Below are positions 60,652 through 64,000 of a stretch of DNA of 64,000 nt, in pieces. The first letter of the stretch is position 1; each line of letters begins with the position of its first letter. The translations under genes and the position numbers were made by a program. This DNA is from Flavobacterium sp. PMTSA4. Lineage in GTDB: Bacteria > Bacteroidota > Bacteroidia > Flavobacteriales > Flavobacteriaceae. A model generated the notes under the pieces. The model did not search any database and was not told the origin of the DNA. It saw only the letters and a program-made list of their open reading frames with translations. The stretch covers positions 248,001 through 312,000 of the forward strand of contig NZ_CP134890.1 of assembly GCF_032098525.1 (NCBI RefSeq), in the 5' to 3' direction.

Positions 60652-62244
60652 ATGTCAGACGAACAAAAGAAACTTCTAGAATCCCAATTATGGGCTATTG
60701 CAAATATTTTAAGAGGTAAAATTTCAGCCAATCAATTCCAAGATTACATACTAGGATTTATTTTTTACAAATACCTTTCTGAAAAACTCGAGAAAAAAGC
60801 AAACGAGTTTTTAAAAACTGATGGCATTCTTTTCAATGAAATTGATGAAAACAGCACAGAAGGTAAAGCAATTTTAGAAGCGCTAAAAGAAGCAACAGTT
60901 GACGCATTAGGTTATTTCTTAAAACCATCTGAGTTATTCACAAACCTTGCTAAAAAAGGAAATGCTAAGGTTATCAATCAAGACGATGAAGAACAAATTC
61001 AAAGCACTTTCATTTTAGAAGATTTAGCAAATGTGCTAAACTCTATCGAAAAAAGTACTATGGGTTCTGAAAGTCAAGACGACTTTGATAACTTATTCTA
61101 CGATATTGATTTAAACTCCACTAAAATAGGTAGAACTACCAAAGATAGAAACGATGTTATCGTTAAAATCTTAACTGCATTAGATGAAATTGATTTCGAT
61201 TTAGACAATACCGATGGCGATGTTTTGGGTGACGCTTACGAATATTTAATTGGGCAGTTTGCAGCAGGAGCTGGACAAAAAGCAGGAGAGTTTTATACAC
61301 CTCAACAAGTTTCTACTATCTTGGCTAGAATTGTTACTACTCGCAAAAGCAAACTAAAATCGGTTTATGACCCAACGTGTGGTAGTGGTTCGCTGTTACT
61401 TCGTGTTGCTCGTGAAGTGGAAGAAGTAGGTCATTTTTATGGACAAGAACAAAACCGTACGACCTACAACTTAGCGCGAATGAATATGATTTTGCATGAT
61501 GTTAATTATCATAAATTCGATATTAAAAACGAAGACACACTCGAAAAACCGCAACACTTAGATTTTAAGTTTGAGGCTATTGTAGCCAATCCACCATTTT
61601 CTGCTAAATGGTCGGCAAATCCATTATTTTCTAATGATGATAGATTTTCACAATACGGAAGACTAGCACCAAGCACAAAAGCCGATTTTGCTTTCATTCA
61701 ACACATGGTGCATCAGTTAGACGATAACGGTATTATGGCGTGTATTGCTCCTCATGGGGTTTTGTTCCGTGGAGCTGCAGAAGGACACATTCGTCAATTC
61801 TTAATCGAAGACCGAAATTACATTGATGCAATCATTGGTTTACCTTCTAACTTGTTTTACGGTACTAGTATACCAACGTGTATTTTAGTTTTAAAGAAGT
61901 GTAAAGAAACGCCAGAAAACATTTTATTTATTGATGCCAGTAACGATTTCGAAAAAGTAAAAAATCAAAATGTATTAAGAGAACAAGACATTGATAAGAT
62001 TATTAAAACCTATCAAAACAGGGAAGTAATTGATAAATACTCCAACATTGCAACTTTAGAAGAAATAAAAGCAAACGATTATAATTTAAATATCCCTCGT
62101 TATGTAAACACTTTTGAAGAAGCTCTTGAAATCGATATTGATGCTATTGCAGATAAATTGCAAGCTGTAGATAATAAAATGGCAACAGTTGACACTACTA
62201 TTGCCTCTTTTTGTAGTGAGTTAAATATTAAAACACCTTTTTAG
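60652..62244 (+). CDS. hsdM: Type I restriction-modification system methyltransferase subunit
   Basis: The 530-residue protein has an N-terminal HsdM_N helical domain (LLESQLWAIANILRGKISANQFQDY) and an N6-adenine methyltransferase domain with SAM motif DPTCGSGSLLLRVAR (residue about 240) and catalytic NPPFSAKW (about 317). It methylates adenine in the sequence chosen by HsdS. It starts 19 bp after the copy 2 -7 box and is followed by hsdS after 1 bp. Confidence 0.96.
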   Translation: MSDEQKKLLESQLWAIANILRGKISANQFQDYILGFIFYKYLSEKLEKKANEFLKTDGILFNEIDENSTEGKAILEALKEATVDALGYFLKPSELFTNLAKKGNAKVINQDDEEQIQSTFILEDLANVLNSIEKSTMGSESQDDFDNLFYDIDLNSTKIGRTTKDRNDVIVKILTALDEIDFDLDNTDGDVLGDAYEYLIGQFAAGAGQKAGEFYTPQQVSTILARIVTTRKSKLKSVYDPTCGSGSLLLRVAREVEEVGHFYGQEQNRTTYNLARMNMILHDVNYHKFDIKNEDTLEKPQHLDFKFEAIVANPPFSAKWSANPLFSNDDRFSQYGRLAPSTKADFAFIQHMVHQLDDNGIMACIAPHGVLFRGAAEGHIRQFLIEDRNYIDAIIGLPSNLFYGTSIPTCILVLKKCKETPENILFIDASNDFEKVKNQNVLREQDIDKIIKTYQNREVIDKYSNIATLEEIKANDYNLNIPRYVNTFEEALEIDIDAIADKLQAVDNKMATVDTTIASFCSELNIKTPF

Positions 62245-62245
62245 T

Positions 62246-63469
62246 ATGGAAATATTACAACCAGTATTAAGATTTCCAGGCTTTGAAGATAAATGGTCAA
62301 ATAAAAATCTAGGAAGTATATTTACCATTACATCTGCTTCACGAGTTCATAAAAACGAGTGGACAGAAAGCGGTGTTAGATTTTTTCGATCAAGTGACGT
62401 AGTATCACATTTTAAGGGTAACGATAATACTAAAGCTTATATTTCATTTGAATTGTATGAGTCTCTTTCTAGTAAGATTGGTCGTGTTAAAAAAGGCGAT
62501 ATTCTAATTACTGGTGGTGGTTCCATTGGAATTCCTTATTTAATAAGTGACAATGAACCTTTATATTTCAAGGATGCCGACTTGTTGTGGATAAAAAACG
62601 TTGATAAAATTAATGGATATTTTTTATACTCATTCTTTCTCACTGAATCATTTACAAATTATTTAAAAAGTATTTCTCATATTGGAACAATTGCTCATTA
62701 TACTGTAATACAAGCTAAAAACACACCATTTAATTTCCCTTCTCTTGAAGAACAAACCAAAATAGCAAATTTCCTTTCCTCAGTAGATGAAAAACTAAAC
62801 CTTTTAAAAGAAAAAAAAGAACTTTTAGAAGAGTACAAAAAAGGTATCATGCAAAAAATCTTCAACCAAGAACTTAGGTTTAAAGATGATAATGGTAGTG
62901 ATTTTGAGGATTGGAAGTTAAAAAGGTTAAAAGACTTTATGGTTGAGAGAAATGTACAATTACCAAAAAATGATAAATATCCATTAATGTCTTTTGTAGC
63001 CAATAAAGGTGTAACAGAAAAAGGAGATAGATATAATAGAGAGTTTTTAGTTAATGATGAAGAAAATAAAAAATATAAACAAACCGAATATGGTGATTTT
63101 ATATATAGTTCCAATAATTTAGAAACAGGTTCAATAGGATTAAATAATTATGGTTCTGCATCTATATCACCAGTTTACAGCATCTTTAAAATTAATGAAT
63201 TGTGTGATTATAAATTTATAAGCAATTTTTTTAGTCGTAAAGAATTTATAAGTAAGATGACTAAATTTAGGCAAGGTGTTATGTATGGTCAATGGAGAAT
63301 CCACGAAAAGGATTTTTTACAAATTGAGGAAAATTTTCCTTGTCTGAAAGAACAAACCAAAATCGCCAATTTCCTTTCAGCCATTGATGAAAAAATAGAA
63401 TTAGTATTCAATCAAATAGAAGACACACAAGAATATAAAAAAGGCTTGTTACAACAAATGTTTGTTTAA
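62246..63469 (+). CDS. hsdS: Type I restriction-modification specificity subunit
   Basis: The 407-residue protein has two target-recognition domains (about 10-165 and 225-365), each followed by a conserved helical spacer: LEEQTKIANFLSSVDEKLNL near 168 and LKEQTKIANFLSAIDEKIEL near 370, with EEYKKGIMQKIF and QEYKKGLLQQMF after them. The two spacers are similar at DNA level too, so recombination between TRDs is possible. It sets the bipartite DNA target of the complex. Confidence 0.95.
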   Translation: MEILQPVLRFPGFEDKWSNKNLGSIFTITSASRVHKNEWTESGVRFFRSSDVVSHFKGNDNTKAYISFELYESLSSKIGRVKKGDILITGGGSIGIPYLISDNEPLYFKDADLLWIKNVDKINGYFLYSFFLTESFTNYLKSISHIGTIAHYTVIQAKNTPFNFPSLEEQTKIANFLSSVDEKLNLLKEKKELLEEYKKGIMQKIFNQELRFKDDNGSDFEDWKLKRLKDFMVERNVQLPKNDKYPLMSFVANKGVTEKGDRYNREFLVNDEENKKYKQTEYGDFIYSSNNLETGSIGLNNYGSASISPVYSIFKINELCDYKFISNFFSRKEFISKMTKFRQGVMYGQWRIHEKDFLQIEENFPCLKEQTKIANFLSAIDEKIELVFNQIEDTQEYKKGLLQQMFV

Positions 63470-63481
63470 AAAAGTAGTACT

Positions 63482-64000
63482 ATGGCAATATATGGTTATT
63501 CGGAACGGGGTATTATCAATTCTTTGGTGTTTTCGATTGGAGATGACAACGCGTTAATGGGTTCGTTTATAAAATCGTTGGGCATCCCAATGCGATTGGG
63601 AACGCCAAGAGAGTATACGGTTTTACTGGAACATTCTTTTTTTGAGTTGGGTGTTTCGGATTTAATTATCATTATCAGTTATGACGATTCTGCGGAAGAT
63701 AAAGTATTGTTTATAGAAGGCAAGGCAAAAAATTCGGGTTCGACTAATTGGCCCATAGTTTATTATCAAGACCGATTTGACAAGAATAAAGAGCATCATG
63801 GTTTTACATCGAATTTGTTTTTTCAACTGCATTTGAAGAAACTTCTTTTTGACCGGCGTGAAGTTATTATGGAAACGGGTGAAATCATAGAACCCCGTTT
63901 TAATAAAAAACGAAAAACAGCGAGAAACCCGATTGTAACGAGAGCTTTTGAGCATATTGCAAAATGCAGACCTTTTTATGTTGGGATAGTACCGCTAACA
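63482..64000 (+). CDS. Unknown protein with PD-(D/E)XK-like signature, cut by window edge
   Basis: From the ATG at 63482 (12 bp after hsdS) the frame stays open to base 64000, giving 173 residues so far. The stretch LGVSDLIIIISYDD, followed by KVLFIEGKAKNS, has the order Asp - hydrophobic strand - Glu-x-Lys expected for a PD-(D/E)XK nuclease core. Downstream it is basic (NKKRKTARN). No helicase motifs are visible, so this is not the start of a classic HsdR. It is in the hsdM-hsdS operon, where an hsdR-related or accessory defence gene would be expected. The nuclease idea is an inference. Confidence 0.6.
   Translation, partial: MAIYGYSERGIINSLVFSIGDDNALMGSFIKSLGIPMRLGTPREYTVLLEHSFFELGVSDLIIIISYDDSAEDKVLFIEGKAKNSGSTNWPIVYYQDRFDKNKEHHGFTSNLFFQLHLKKLLFDRREVIMETGEIIEPRFNKKRKTARNPIVTRAFEHIAKCRPFYVGIVPLT

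Noticed and set aside
63662..63955. Minus-strand frame at the window end
   Set aside because: It is antisense to the plus-strand frame that follows hsdS by 12 bp, remains open to the edge and shows a nuclease-like motif.
57563..64000. Prophage or integrative element
   Set aside because: No integrase, structural phage gene or attachment-site pair is visible; only repeats and restriction genes.

Overview
The window looks like a chromosomal segment of a Flavobacteriia member (Bacteroidetes), most likely Flavobacterium or a close relative. Supporting signs are the AT-rich, lysine/asparagine-rich coding sequence, many TAnnTTTG-type -7 promoter boxes, a Por/T9SS C-terminal sorting tail on a secreted nuclease, a YtxJ-type bacillithiol-associated protein, lipoproteins with short Bacteroidetes-style leaders, and the gene families present. 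I see no tRNA, rRNA, CRISPR array, prophage or transposase.

Layout. 1-9.2 kb is housekeeping and small operons: mutS2 (cut by the window edge), ung, two envelope proteins, a four-gene operon (nucleoside phosphorylase, GNAT, periplasmic-binding-protein-like fold, transglutaminase-like membrane protein), an eIF1/SUI1 protein, a 2OG-Fe(II) oxygenase and an unnamed MARxG protein. 9.5-12.8 kb has a fused E1 alpha/beta 2-oxoacid dehydrogenase and a cbpA-cbpM chaperone pair. 12.9-23.6 kb is the most striking part: ten tightly packed, partly overlapping genes that read as an aerobic CoA-dependent catabolic operon for a 2-substituted benzoate, best explained as anthranilate. The inferred route is ligation to CoA, 5-hydroxylation, thioester hydrolysis, gentisate-type ring cleavage, hydrolysis of the C-C bond, deamidation of maleamate by a nitrilase-family enzyme, and isomerisation of maleate to fumarate.

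23.7-34.9 kb is mixed: GNAT, an ArsR-SRPBCC-VOC group, a DsbA-like lipoprotein divergent from an HxlR regulator with a 16-bp palindrome over its promoter, a 21-bp tandem array, clpB with repeated GTCAAAATGAC boxes, ytxJ, an L,D-transpeptidase, TauE/SafE and a DUF2135-like lipoprotein. 34.9-39.8 kb is the thrA-thrB-thrC operon, preceded by an unannotated 36-codon leader peptide with 14 threonines, nine of them consecutive: a strong attenuation signal. 40.0-57.4 kb holds hutH, two small membrane proteins, a RimB-RimK fusion, clpC, gyrA, a TPR protein, a DUF349 protein, a T9SS endonuclease I, rsmB-like and kup.

57.5-64 kb is the accessory end: small unknown genes among dense short tandem repeats, then a type I restriction-modification locus (hsdM, hsdS and a partial gene with a PD-(D/E)XK-like signature). 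A 101-bp terminator-plus-promoter unit is directly repeated either side of an unknown 142-residue gene just before hsdM, suggesting a cassette insertion or duplication. Two distantly similar unknown genes (8.5-9.2 kb and 58.1-58.8 kb) each have an 11-bp, four-copy tandem repeat upstream.
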